64,000 nt of DNA from Micromonospora sp. FIMYZ51 (GTDB taxonomy: Bacteria > Actinomycetota > Actinomycetes > Mycobacteriales > Micromonosporaceae), in contig NZ_CP134706.1 in NCBI RefSeq assembly GCF_038246755.1, positions 1,984,001 through 2,048,000 on the forward strand. The letters run 5' to 3'. Under the pieces are notes generated by a model. It saw only the letters and a program-made list of their open reading frames with translations, was not told the origin of the DNA and made no database searches. Within the stretch, counting starts at the first letter, position 1; every line of letters begins with the position of its first letter. Position numbers and translations under genes: made by a program. Shown here piece after piece: positions 17,201-24,349 of this stretch.

Positions 17201-18118
17201 GACCTGGCCGGTGATGCGCATGATGTCGCCGAGAATCGACATGAGCGCGCCGCCGGTTTCGACCCCGGCGCGGAAGAACTCGTCCAGGGAGCCGGTTTGC
17301 CGTGCCTTCTGGGCGGCGTTGTTCATGCGGTCGATGGCCCCGACCAGCCGGTCACCGATGAGCCTGACCAGCGGGTCGGCGGACATCATGAGGATGCCCC
17401 ACGACTGGGCGAGTGCCTGCGTGCGGACGGCAAGCTGGTCGATGAAGCGGGCCGTCGAGCGGGACGCCACCGACACGCCGTCAAGGAACGTGGTGTCGGT
17501 GGCCGCGTCCGTCAACGCCGTCCAGGTGCGGTTCCACGCCCGCCCGAGGATCACAGCCTCGTTGGTCAGCCGGGGCAGAGTCGTGGTCGCCAGCCGATTC
17601 AGATTGCCGGCCCCGCTAGCGAGCGTGGCGTCCTGAATGGACTGCTGAAACGACAACAGCTGCGGCTTGAGCCGGCCCATCTCGTTGACCAGGGCCTTCG
17701 CCGACGGCGCGAGCCGGCCGAACGGGTCATCGGCGTCGAATATCTCGTCCAGGGCATCCCCGACACCGGCCGTCGCGACCTTCAACGTGCCGAACGCGGC
17801 AGCAGTACCCGTCAGCATGCCCGGCAGCGCGGCAGCACCGGTCGCCGTCGCGGCCAGCAGCGGCGGCAGAAGCTTGAGACTTCCACCGGCGGCAGCCGCA
17901 CCACCGGCCACCACAGCAGTGCCGATAGCCACCCTGCGCGACCAGTCATCGATCGCCTTCGCCGACTTGGTCAGGTCAGAGGCGGTTCGACGCGACGTGT
18001 TGCCCAGCGCATCCTGTGCGTCGCGCAGCCTGCGGGTGGCCCGCTCCGCTTCGGTGGCCCCCGACGTGTAGTCGCGCACCATCAGGCGCAGCCGGACGGA
18101 AACGGTGCGGTCGGCCAC
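14219..18118 (-). CDS. Tape measure protein with three internal repeats
   Basis: The 1299-aa protein sets tail length. The first 120 residues are a charged N-terminus, followed by alanine-rich hydrophobic helices (about 60-130 and 400-490) typical of tape measures. The last half contains three diverged units of about 95 residues, each with GREN, an ET-G-[SN]-[IT] segment, a Y-D-[SQ] motif and a leucine-rich tail. Two glycine-rich modules with E-x-x-T-G-G-E followed by P-R-x-G-D-R-R-R lie after them. At roughly 0.15 nm per residue the tail would be near 195 nm, if the usual rule holds. Confidence 0.93.
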   Translation of the reverse strand: MADRTVSVRLRLMVRDYTSGATEAERATRRLRDAQDALGNTSRRTASDLTKSAKAIDDWSRRVAIGTAVVAGGAAAAGGSLKLLPPLLAATATGAAALPGMLTGTAAAFGTLKVATAGVGDALDEIFDADDPFGRLAPSAKALVNEMGRLKPQLLSFQQSIQDATLASGAGNLNRLATTTLPRLTNEAVILGRAWNRTWTALTDAATDTTFLDGVSVASRSTARFIDQLAVRTQALAQSWGILMMSADPLVRLIGDRLVGAIDRMNNAAQKARQTGSLDEFFRAGVETGGALMSILGDIMRITGQVVGAVNRQNGSIVQAAQTLDAYIKSGRSAADVAGIVDTLTAAYEGMADVLGPLGTIARDALADPATRDGLAAMFDILAAGSQALRVVFDLFQALPDPVQSVVIAAVALGAVAQKSATAVTALGVAAQGAAAKLTALGGAGATAGKGLTTLSAAAGKAMTALIALQLLGVVTQQFEPAAANVDRLNASLKQFAETGRIGGELTRVFGENLDGLDKAARAAGDGVLAKTGRAFEQMFPHVKSLNEIFQGGSFLGSVERFQSLDAAMAQYARTTDDTAGVTAMWQRVLEESGLSTADLVKLLPSTWSELERLQAAAHGGAGGVAELEARTKLLSGGLQEAVRNGRDLISIFEELNGAAINSAEAEIKAEEAIDRLSEALKENGAAINKRTGEFNTNNEKGRENLQLTLDLIKAGAQAAQAKYEETGSIEAANGVYDSYIGQLRKTLSQAGLTKGQVDTLISTYAQMPDYKGTEIAAPGLPEAKGRVEDFNFAVKSVPPSKTVPFYATTSEAEAAVRVLQGRINALKDKHIYISGTVRWTSTGDLKVPGGTVLKGNRWGGVHTPTAMASGGVMQAGIYPASNPPLMQWAEPETGGEAYIPRRGDRRRNLAILAEVAAWNRAAIVPMAAGGVLQTSVARSGLVGIAPPPPPPAPKERGSRLDTIDTYIRARDAVIDLNKSLKENGRSFSLSTAKGRENRSALSSAIRAAQAAAEAKFEETGSIKEANKAYDSHIKRLKATLKQQGVNAATIKKLMASMSQRPDYDVPAKTPKMPPSSEKNVAAMEGRIAAEESLSRLADHFSLVKPTLDIKDEVGRENLTELFGFLKSAERAAQAVLEQTGNTKTATAVYDQYVAQLRQVLAQSGMPKSQVDALLKQYGRIVLQPNLVGGVYGPGAPTPGRLLKGGQYGAARTLYAFAEPQTGGELFIPRMGDRRRGEHLLTVGAGWYGGRYVPASGKGDVSTTNTNTINVYGTHRMTLADFQALQRQIDARARIRRPR

Positions 18119-18124
18119 GGAGGA

Positions 18125-19119
18125 TCACCCCCTGCGTGCTGGCATCCTTCGCGGCGGTTTGTCGACCAAGGCGACGGTGTGGATCACAAACCCGGAGGTG
18201 TCAGGGCTTTCCTTGTGCCACTTCTCTTCAGCCTTGACCAGCACCTTGCAGGAAAAACACTCGGTTGGTGGTTCGGCGACGTACGCGCGTTCCGCTGCCG
18301 GGTTGTCTGGGTCGTTGTTCGGGTCGGTGCATTCGGCCAATGGCTGCCCGCATTTGCGGCACAGCGACGACTCGTACCAGTCCAGGGCGAGCATCCACGC
18401 GCGTTCGCGGGCATCCCACTCCGGTTCACGCCGGGTCACCCACTCAGACGGGCGGCCCTGCTCATCCCATGCGACGACGCGCGTCCGTTCGGCTGGCTCC
18501 CACCCGTCAAAGCGGCGCAGCGACACGCCGAGGGTTCGGGCTGCGGTCAGCTTCCGCCTCAGGTCGGGGTGCTGGCTGATCCGCTCGGCAAGAAAGGGAC
18601 ATCCTCCTCCGACCTGTTCAGCTCCCACGCGGCCAGCCACAGCCGCTCGAACTGCGCGTCGGACAGCTTGTTGTAGAGCTTCGTCCACCGGTCGGCGGTC
18701 ATCTCCGGCTCGGCGATCGACTGCCGCACCAGCGCGGGAAAAAACGTGGACGAGTTGACGCCGAGCCCGTCACGCGGATCCCGCTTGCCGTCCTTGTCGC
18801 GGCGCGGCGGATGCTTGGAAAACAGGTCTTCCCACTCCTGCCGGCCGAGCGCGACCACCTTGAACGGGATCGTGTGCTGCCGCATCTTCTCTTCGAGTTC
18901 ATCGAGTCGCGGCTGTTCCGGATCCGGCTCAGCCTTCCGCGTCCGGGTGGCCAGCCGCTCGTCGCCCTCCGGCAGGTCGTCGCCGGTGTCGGCGTTCGCC
19001 GCCCGCTCCTCGATACGAGCCTTCACAGCCTCGTACTCGGCGCGCAACTTTCCGTTAAGGCACAGCCACACGGTTGTTTCGCGCGGCGTGGCCTCATCCA
19101 GCAGCAGATCAAAATCCAT
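18125..19119 (-). CDS. Tail assembly chaperone GT fusion made by -1 frameshift
   Basis: Translation of the 186-aa G frame shifts -1 at CCCTTTC (18598-18592) and continues in the T frame for 155 codons, giving 331 aa in total. The T part has SQHPDLRRKLTAARTLGVSL, a Trp-rich centre and two CxxC pairs (LCRKCGQ, ECFSCKV). The T ORF alone could begin at 18688 but has no RBS and overlaps G. G/GT pairs upstream of the tape measure gene are conserved in siphoviruses and help polymerise the tail tube. Confidence 0.85.
18559..19119 (-). CDS. Tail assembly chaperone G (unshifted product)
   Basis: The 186-aa acidic protein begins MDFDLLLDEATPRETTVWLC, behind GGGGAGC, and ends shortly after the slippery site. 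Its position between the major tail protein and the tape measure gene, acidic composition and length all fit the lambda gpG role: binding the tape measure and delivering tail tube subunits. Confidence 0.85.
   Translation of the reverse strand: MDFDLLLDEATPRETTVWLCLNGKLRAEYEAVKARIEERAANADTGDDLPEGDERLATRTRKAEPDPEQPRLDELEEKMRQHTIPFKVVALGRQEWEDLFSKHPPRRDKDGKRDPRDGLGVNSSTFFPALVRQSIAEPEMTADRWTKLYNKLSDAQFERLWLAAWELNRSEEDVPFLPSGSASTPT
18592..18598 (-). other. -1 ribosomal slippery heptamer CCCTTTC
   Basis: Read on the minus strand in the G frame the codons are GTC CCT TTC TTG. The X-XXY-YYZ pattern (C CCT TTC) lets both tRNAs re-pair at CCC and TTT, after which reading continues CTT GCC GAG in the T frame. 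The G frame stops 11 codons later. Confidence 0.8.
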
Positions 19120-19223
19120 GGTCGCTCCCCAGCAACAGGTCAGTCAGAGGTGGAAGAGAGAGGGGTGGGTTGGCTGGCGACGCCCGGCGCACACGCCAAC
19201 CCACCCCGAGAGGAAAGAGCGGA

Positions 19224-19736
19224 TCAGCCGCCGCCGGCCACGACCGCCACATCCCGGCGCACCTGGCCGATGATGAACGGCTTCTGCGTGATCCGATGCA
19301 TACCGTTTCGGGTCGGCGCTTGCTTGCGCTGGATGCCCATCTCCACCGGAGCCACATCCACCAAATCGGCGGCGGCAATCGCATCCTCGAAGTCGACCGC
19401 CCAACGGGTCACGATGTTGCCGAGCGCGCCCGAAACCAGGGTGATGCGGGCCTCATCGTTGGCCGGGCTAGCCGTGTTGAAGACGTACGTGAACTCCATC
19501 GAGTCGGTGTAGTCGCCGCGCGCCTCGAACACCTGCTTCGAGCACAGTCGGCCGTCTTCGACGGTGTTCTCCGTGGTTTCCAGAGTGAATCCGTCGCTGG
19601 TCAGGTAGCAGGTCAGATCCAGCACCGACTCTGCCGTCAACTCGGCGACGGTCGGTGCGGCCAGGTTGGCGATGGCCGGCACCCACAGCACCATGATGGT
19701 GCCGTTGGTGTTGACTCCCAGCGGCTGCGACATCAC
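19224..19736 (-). CDS. Major tail protein
   Basis: The protein is 169-170 aa (GTG 19736 gives a GTGA overlap; ATG 19733 also works). It shows the tail-tube pattern of siphoviruses: an N-terminal MSQPLGVNTNGTIMVLWVP, a DLTCYLTSDGFTLETTENTV strand pair, a central acidic loop, and a C-terminal MHRITQKPFIIGQVRRDVAV. It lies just before the chaperone gene. It polymerises into the tail tube. Confidence 0.85.
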   Translation of the reverse strand: MMSQPLGVNTNGTIMVLWVPAIANLAAPTVAELTAESVLDLTCYLTSDGFTLETTENTVEDGRLCSKQVFEARGDYTDSMEFTYVFNTASPANDEARITLVSGALGNIVTRWAVDFEDAIAAADLVDVAPVEMGIQRKQAPTRNGMHRITQKPFIIGQVRRDVAVVAGGG

Positions 19737-20059
19737 TGACCCCCCGTCTGCTTGGTCTTGGCCTGCCGGCCGCTGGTGCCGGTGTCGGCGGGCGGTGCGG
19801 TGGGCTGCTCGGCGGCCTCATCGGCGGCGGGCTGCTGCGGGGTGGTGGACTCACCCGCCAGGTCGGTGCGGAACACCGCCGGCCGGGCACGGCCGGTCGT
19901 GTTCTTCGGGTAGTCCGGTACCGGCGTCATGCCGGCCCGGATGGCGTTCTCCGGCACGTCGTAGCGGTGGCCGGTCGTGTCGTCCTGCACCCACACGAAA
20001 GGCACGCGGCCGGTCGGGGTGCGGGTCGACCGCCGGCCGCCGAGGCGGTCGTCAGCCAT
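19733..20059 (-). CDS. Small tail/neck protein with low-complexity C-terminus
   Basis: The 108-aa product starts at ATG 20059, spaced from GAGGAG. The N-terminal half is basic and beta-rich (PFVWVQDDTTGHRYDVPENA). The C-terminal half is rich in P, A, T, Q and K (PADTGTSGRQAKTKQTGGQ) and probably disordered. It is tied to the major tail gene by a GTGA overlap. It could be a tail-tube or neck accessory; no family is recognised. Confidence 0.65.
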   Translation of the reverse strand: MADDRLGGRRSTRTPTGRVPFVWVQDDTTGHRYDVPENAIRAGMTPVPDYPKNTTGRARPAVFRTDLAGESTTPQQPAADEAAEQPTAPPADTGTSGRQAKTKQTGGQ

Positions 20060-20061
20060 GG

Positions 20062-20523
20062 TCAGGTGTCTCCTCTTGGTGAGCTGTGCAGCAGAAAAAA
20101 CAGGGCGGTGATGTACACCTGCCGGCCGGGCGGCGACTTCACCGACGGGTCCGGGATTGGCGGGGCAACAGCGGCTTCCGGGTCCTGCTCGATGTCGCCG
20201 CAACGCCGACCCGGAATGACGGGCCGTTTGCGATGCAGGGCGCGGCGGGCACGATCAGCAGCACCGATCGCGTCGAGATACGCCTCAGCGACGCAGGTGA
20301 TTTGGGTGCGGGTCCACACCTCGCCGCCGTCACCTACCAGCCGATACGGGCCGGCGCTCGCGGGCGCGCCCCACACGATGTAGTGCGGGTAGGTCAGTTC
20401 GTCGTCGGGCGGCTCCGGCTCGCCCACATACACGTCGAAGTCGGTGCCGGCGCGCAGCATCGCGGCGATGGCCTCAACGTGGTCAACCGACGGCTCGACC
20501 GACGGCACCAGCGGGGCAGTCAC
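20062..20523 (-). CDS. Tail terminator / tail-completion protein
   Basis: The 153-aa protein has an N-terminal helix (VDHVEAIAAMLRAG), a DVYVGEPEPP loop, then YPHYIVWGAPASAGPYRLVG and a C-terminal TQITCVAEAYLDAIGAADRA. This order is seen in DUF3168-like tail terminators. Its place between the HK97-gp10-like gene and the tail genes supports the assignment. It would cap the tail tube. Confidence 0.65.
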   Translation of the reverse strand: MTAPLVPSVEPSVDHVEAIAAMLRAGTDFDVYVGEPEPPDDELTYPHYIVWGAPASAGPYRLVGDGGEVWTRTQITCVAEAYLDAIGAADRARRALHRKRPVIPGRRCGDIEQDPEAAVAPPIPDPSVKSPPGRQVYITALFFLLHSSPRGDT

Positions 20524-20546
20524 CAGACCACCCCCCGACCGGTCAG

Positions 20547-20924
20547 CTAGTCGAGCGGATCACCGATCGCCTCAACGGCGCGCAGAAACGTGGGCGTGAC
20601 TGTTTCCAGGGAAGGACCGATGAACGGCTGCGGCGCCTGACGCCTCGTGCCCAGCTCCACGAACCGGGAGTACCGGGCCTCAGCACCCCACACACCTTCC
20701 ATCAGACCGGCACGCCCGTCACCACGAAACTCGTGGCTGATAGACGACCTCATGAAGCCCGTCAGGACAGGCGAGCGTGCCTTGGCGGACGTCACCCCGG
20801 CCAGCGTTGACCGTCGTACGACCTGCGATCCGGCGGACCCGATCCGAGTCTTTTTGGTGCGTAGCTTCGCCTCGATCGCCGCCAGTTCGACCCGGCCGCC
20901 TTCCACGCGGATGTCAACCATCAC
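20547..20924 (-). CDS. HK97 gp10-like neck/tail completion protein
   Basis: The 124-125 aa basic protein may start at GTG 20924 (GTGA overlap) or ATG 20921. It reads DIRVEGGRVELAAIEAKLRT and later SPVLTGFMRSSISHEF and ARYSRFVELGTRRQAPQPFI, ending in LLRAVEAIGD-type sequence. The P-x-x-T-G-x-[ML]-R-x-S-I and Y-x-x-[FY]-V-E-x-G-T motifs are the signature of HK97-gp10-like proteins at the head-tail joint. Confidence 0.8.
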   Translation of the reverse strand: MMVDIRVEGGRVELAAIEAKLRTKKTRIGSAGSQVVRRSTLAGVTSAKARSPVLTGFMRSSISHEFRGDGRAGLMEGVWGAEARYSRFVELGTRRQAPQPFIGPSLETVTPTFLRAVEAIGDPLD

Positions 20925-21361
20925 GCCTCCTGCCGGTTGATGGGCTGCTCGATGTCACACCCGACCGTCCGCTGCCAGCGGAGGCCGTTGCGGGGCACGG
21001 ACACCACCCGCAGCCTCGCGCCCACCAAGCTCGGATCCACTTGGCCGCCGAGCACATCCACGACATCACGGACGTGCGGTGCCGGGGCATCAGCGGGCAG
21101 CCGCAGCAGATAGCCGCCCAACGCGACCACCCGATCGGCCTGCACCGTCGGCCCGCCGCCGTCGTTGGCGCGCAGCGCCGCTATGCCCTGCCACACCTGC
21201 TCGTCGGCGGCGAACGAGGTCACGCCGGTCGCCTTGTCGCGGACACCACCCATCGCAGGGCGGGACAACCGCACCTCAACGGTCATCGAACCCTCAACAA
21301 CAGGGCGGTGGTGCTGCTCGAAGCGAGGGTGAATCAGGCGCGAGTTCGGCAGCGGCATCAC
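20921..21361 (-). CDS. Head closure protein (DUF6093-like)
   Basis: The 146-aa product begins MMPLPNSRLIHPRFEQHHRP and shows a C-terminal beta domain (RVVALGGYLLRLPADAPAPH, VGARLRVVSVP, WQRTVGCDIEQP). This fits DUF6093, the head-tail connector stopper of many actinophages. It lies between the adaptor and gp10-like genes in the usual connector order. Confidence 0.75.
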   Translation of the reverse strand: MMPLPNSRLIHPRFEQHHRPVVEGSMTVEVRLSRPAMGGVRDKATGVTSFAADEQVWQGIAALRANDGGGPTVQADRVVALGGYLLRLPADAPAPHVRDVVDVLGGQVDPSLVGARLRVVSVPRNGLRWQRTVGCDIEQPINRQEA

Positions 21362-21742
21362 TCACCACCGCCTGTACGGGGCCTGCGGATCGAAATCGAT
21401 CACCGAAATGCCCCACGCGTCCGCGCCGCCGATCAGGTCGTCCTCATCCTGCTTTGCCTGATCCCGCAACGCTTTCGCCGACGCCCGCAGTTCGGCGCCC
21501 ACGCTCGGCCCGTTGGTGGACAGGTCGTTGGTGGAGATGTGTTTGGCGATCAGCACCTCAGACCGGGCAATGATGTCGAGCGCAGCCGCAGCCGCCCGCT
21601 TCACCGATGACCGCTCAGCCGCCAGCAGCGCCGCCAGTTCAGCGTCAGTGAACAGCGGATCCGACGTGTTGAGGTCGGTGATCAGCAGCCGGACCATGCC
21701 GACCGGGGTTGCCGGATCCATGTTGGGAAGAGGCAGCGGCAC
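21362..21742 (-). CDS. Head-tail adaptor protein
   Basis: The 126-aa, mostly helical protein (VGMVRLLITDLNTSDPLFTD, ELAALLAAERSSVKRAAAAAL) ends with a conserved-looking DPQAPYRRW. The D-P-L-F-T-D-x-E-[LI] start followed by alternating helices is typical of gp6/gp15-type adaptors that bind below the portal. Gene order agrees. Confidence 0.75.
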   Translation of the reverse strand: MPLPLPNMDPATPVGMVRLLITDLNTSDPLFTDAELAALLAAERSSVKRAAAAALDIIARSEVLIAKHISTNDLSTNGPSVGAELRASAKALRDQAKQDEDDLIGGADAWGISVIDFDPQAPYRRW

Positions 21743-21773
21743 AACACACCCCCGTCCCGCAGAACCCGTACCG

Positions 21774-21971
21774 TCAGGACTCGATCAGACCCGCATCGCG
21801 CAGTGACGCCAGCAGCGCGTTGACCTTCGTCTTGAGTTCGTTGATCAGATCGGCTTCCGGCTGGCCGTAGGTGGCGTCGGCGTCGGCCGTGGCCACGTTC
21901 GCCACCGCTCCGCCCTGCGTCGCATCGGCCAGAACCGGCTTGGTGCCGTAGTAGGCGGCTCGGGTGCCCAT
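21774..21971 (-). CDS. Small head-associated protein
   Basis: The 65-aa product starts at ATG 21971, overlapping the upstream stop (ATGA). The sequence MGTRAAYYGTKPVLADATQG leads to a C-terminal amphipathic helix (EADLINELKTKVNALLASLR). It resembles the short head-fibre or capsid accessory proteins found after capsid genes. The function is inferred from position. Confidence 0.6.
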   Translation of the reverse strand: MGTRAAYYGTKPVLADATQGGAVANVATADADATYGQPEADLINELKTKVNALLASLRDAGLIES

Positions 21972-22279
21972 CAACTTGTTCCCTTCGCGGTGCGGCGACC
22001 GGCCGCAGTTGCCTTCTTCGCTGCCTGCCTGCGGGCAGGCTTTTTCGCGTCGTTCTGCTCGCCGGAGTCAGACGGCTCGGTGACCTGGGTTGGCAGCGGA
22101 TCCGGCTCGGTCAGCTTCACCGGCTGACCTTCGTTGCCGCCCGTGACCGGCTGCCCCTGCCCGTTGCCGGAGGACAGCCGGTCACGAAGCTCAGCCAGCA
22201 GACTGTTCTGCTCGCCGAGCAGCTCACACATGGTCACCATCAGCCGCTGCTCCGTGGTGCGAGCCAGCGGCAGATCCAT
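21971..22279 (-). CDS. Small protein after the capsid gene with lysine/arginine-rich tail
   Basis: The 102-aa product starts at ATG 22279, 2 nt after the capsid stop. A helical N-terminus (MDLPLARTTEQRLMVTMCEL) with a leucine-rich coil is followed by a gly/pro linker and a strongly basic tail (KKPARRQAAKKATAAGRRTA). The tail resembles DNA- or nucleoid-binding histone-like tails, so the protein may neutralise packaged DNA or bind the capsid. No family is recognised. Confidence 0.6.
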   Translation of the reverse strand: MDLPLARTTEQRLMVTMCELLGEQNSLLAELRDRLSSGNGQGQPVTGGNEGQPVKLTEPDPLPTQVTEPSDSGEQNDAKKPARRQAAKKATAAGRRTAKGTS

Positions 22280-22281
22280 CG

Positions 22282-23436
22282 TCAGGACCCGGTGCCGTTC
22301 GATGCGATCGTCATCTTCGGGTCCACGAACGACCCGCCGTAGATGTGCTGAACCTTCTTCTCCGACGCGCCGTGGTTGAAGCTCCACGGCACCTCGGCGC
22401 CACCCAGACGCCGCATGTCGGGGATCTTCTCGTACAGGGCGGGGGCTTCGTAGCCGCGCAGCCGGCCGAACTCCAGCGCCGGACGGGGCCCGTTCGGGTT
22501 GGCGAACAGGAACCACGACGTGTCGGCGTTGGCGGTCGACGCCACCGAGTCGATGAAGTAGTTGGTGTTGACGCGCAGGTTTCCGCCGATGCCGTTGCCC
22601 CGGATGATCGTCACGTCGCCGTTCGGGCCGACAGCCCGGTACTCGGTCGCGTTGATGATCTCGTTGGCGGCCAGCGACAGGCCGGTGCCGACCACCAGTT
22701 CGATGGCGCGGACCTGGATGGGGTTGCCGCGCTCGTCCTTGCGCTTCATCAGCTTCGTAATCGCGGCCTGCAACGCCTCCCGGGACAGCGGCGGGTTGCC
22801 GGCGAGAATGTTGTCGTTGGGGCCGGAGTACACGTCCGACAGCGGCCCGTTCGGGCCCACGTACAGGCGGGTGACGAAGTCTTCCTCGCTGTCGCGGGCG
22901 GACTGGGCGAGATCCTGCGGCAGCCGCCGGAACGCCCCCAGATCGTCGTTGATCATTGCCTCGAACGAGAGAGCGAAGCCCGCCTCGTACTTGTGGACCG
23001 CGTACTTGTACTCGGCCTCGGTCTGCGACCGTCGCGGGTGCTCCGCCAACTCACCCACACGGGTCAGCAGGTTCCGGATACCCGACGTGGCGAACCGCTT
23101 CACCTCACGGAAGTCGTTGACGGTGGCGGCGCGGGCGTAGTTCTGCCACGTGGTTGGCGTCGCCTCGTACGCCCCGTACAGCTGCCGGTCGAGGGAGTCG
23201 GCGAACAGCAGCGGGAAGTCGCTGGTGGACATGGCTTCCACGAAGTGGTGGATGCCCCGGCGTCCGGTGTACACGTCGTGCATGAACTCCTGGGCTTCCA
23301 GGAGCCGCTGCTCCCAGCGGGGGTCACCCCGGCGGGCGTGGTCGCCGACACGCTGGTCACCGCCGAACGCGGCAGCGACGCTCGCGGAGTCGGCGTCCAG
23401 CGCCTCGATCCGCTGCTCGAACATGGTGTTGCTCAT
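22282..23436 (-). CDS. Major capsid protein
   Basis: The 384-aa protein lies between the DUF2190 gene and the connectors. It has a charged N-terminal arm (residues 1-60), an E-loop-like stretch, a central helix (QTEAEYKYAVHKYEAGFALS) and C-terminal P-domain strands. FEAMINDDLGAFRRLPQDLA and GRLRGYEAPALYEK are the segments typical of the Mu-like/HK97-fold capsids that pair with protease-scaffold fusions and DUF2190. It forms the icosahedral head. Confidence 0.85.
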   Translation of the reverse strand: MSNTMFEQRIEALDADSASVAAAFGGDQRVGDHARRGDPRWEQRLLEAQEFMHDVYTGRRGIHHFVEAMSTSDFPLLFADSLDRQLYGAYEATPTTWQNYARAATVNDFREVKRFATSGIRNLLTRVGELAEHPRRSQTEAEYKYAVHKYEAGFALSFEAMINDDLGAFRRLPQDLAQSARDSEEDFVTRLYVGPNGPLSDVYSGPNDNILAGNPPLSREALQAAITKLMKRKDERGNPIQVRAIELVVGTGLSLAANEIINATEYRAVGPNGDVTIIRGNGIGGNLRVNTNYFIDSVASTANADTSWFLFANPNGPRPALEFGRLRGYEAPALYEKIPDMRRLGGAEVPWSFNHGASEKKVQHIYGGSFVDPKMTIASNGTGS

Positions 23437-23453
23437 GGTTGTCGTCTGCCCTT

Positions 23454-23810
23454 TCAGCCGGCGAGCCGGATCTCGATGGTGGCGGTGGCGCCGGATCCGA
23501 CGACCCCCATGGCCTGCCCGGCGAGCTTGCCGGTGGCCTTCTTGCTGACCGGCGGGGTGTCGGCGTCCACGTAGTAGAGCTGGTTGCCGGAGGCGACGGC
23601 ACTGTTGCCGGAGCCGTTGACGCCGCGCACCGGGATGGACACGGTGCCGTCGAACTTGACGGGGGTCAGACCCGTCTCGGGGTCCTTGTCGGCGAGCGCG
23701 ACACCGATCAGGTCGCCCCAGCGGACGATGTCACTGGACTTGGGGTTCTCGGGGTGGTCGACCAGCACATCAAGCTGGTTGCCGATCTCACGAATGACGT
23801 TCTTGGCCAT
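23454..23810 (-). CDS. DUF2190 capsid cement/decoration protein
   Basis: The 118-aa, beta-rich protein has the DUF2190 pattern: an early DVLVDHPENPKSSDIVRWGD, a VALADKD segment, a G-x-x-S-I-P-V-x-G core and a final GSGATATIEIRLAG. DUF2190 proteins are trimeric capsid decorations that stabilise expanded heads. It sits between the scaffold and the capsid gene, as usual. Confidence 0.85.
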   Translation of the reverse strand: MAKNVIREIGNQLDVLVDHPENPKSSDIVRWGDLIGVALADKDPETGLTPVKFDGTVSIPVRGVNGSGNSAVASGNQLYYVDADTPPVSKKATGKLAGQAMGVVGSGATATIEIRLAG

Positions 23811-23821
23811 GACGTGCCCTC

Positions 23822-24349
23822 TCAGAAGGTGCGGCCGGTGGCGGCGATCTGGGCGGCGGTGTCGCTGAGGCCGCTCTGCTTGTACGACTCGACCAGGCGG
23901 GCGCGAACGGCCTCGCGGTCGACGGTCTGGCCGGCGGTGGACTCCCGGATCTGGGTGGTGCCGCCCATGCCGGTGACCTTCCCGGCGTCGTTGGCCTCGT
24001 TGAGGGAGGCAAGGTACGTGGCCTCGTCGGTGATGGCCGACTCGACCAGTGCGGTGAACGCCGCCTCATCGAGGATGTTCGCTTCAGTGAGCGGCACGTC
24101 GCGGGTGACGGCGGTCAGGACGCGGGTGCGGGCTGCGGCCGGCAGGTCGGATTCGGTCAGCTTCGTCTCGGCGAGCGGACGCGCCTTTTCGGTGGCCTCG
24201 AACCGGGCGAGCCGCAGGGCCGTGTCGGCGGCCTGCTTCCGGGACTCTTCGGCCTCCCGTAGCGCCTCCGTCAGCTTCGTCTCGGCTTCGGCGCGTGCCT
24301 GCTCGGCGGCCTCGCGCGCCTTGACCTCTTCGGTCTTCTCCTCGGGCAT
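23822..24349 (-). CDS. Nested scaffold protein (internal start)
   Basis: An in-frame ATG at 24349 inside the protease gene is preceded by GAAGGAGGGCGTC, a near-perfect ribosome binding site at correct distance, giving a separate 175-aa scaffold (MPEEKTEEVKAREAAEQARA). It is highly charged and helical, like Nu3 in lambda gene C. Independent translation would supply excess scaffold over protease. Confidence 0.7.
   Translation of the reverse strand: MPEEKTEEVKAREAAEQARAEAETKLTEALREAEESRKQAADTALRLARFEATEKARPLAETKLTESDLPAAARTRVLTAVTRDVPLTEANILDEAAFTALVESAITDEATYLASLNEANDAGKVTGMGGTTQIRESTAGQTVDREAVRARLVESYKQSGLSDTAAQIAATGRTF

Noticed and set aside
18599..18688. Independent start for the T part of the tail chaperone at ATG 18688
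   Set aside because: It overlaps G, lacks an RBS, and the slippery heptamer gives a precise frameshift explanation.
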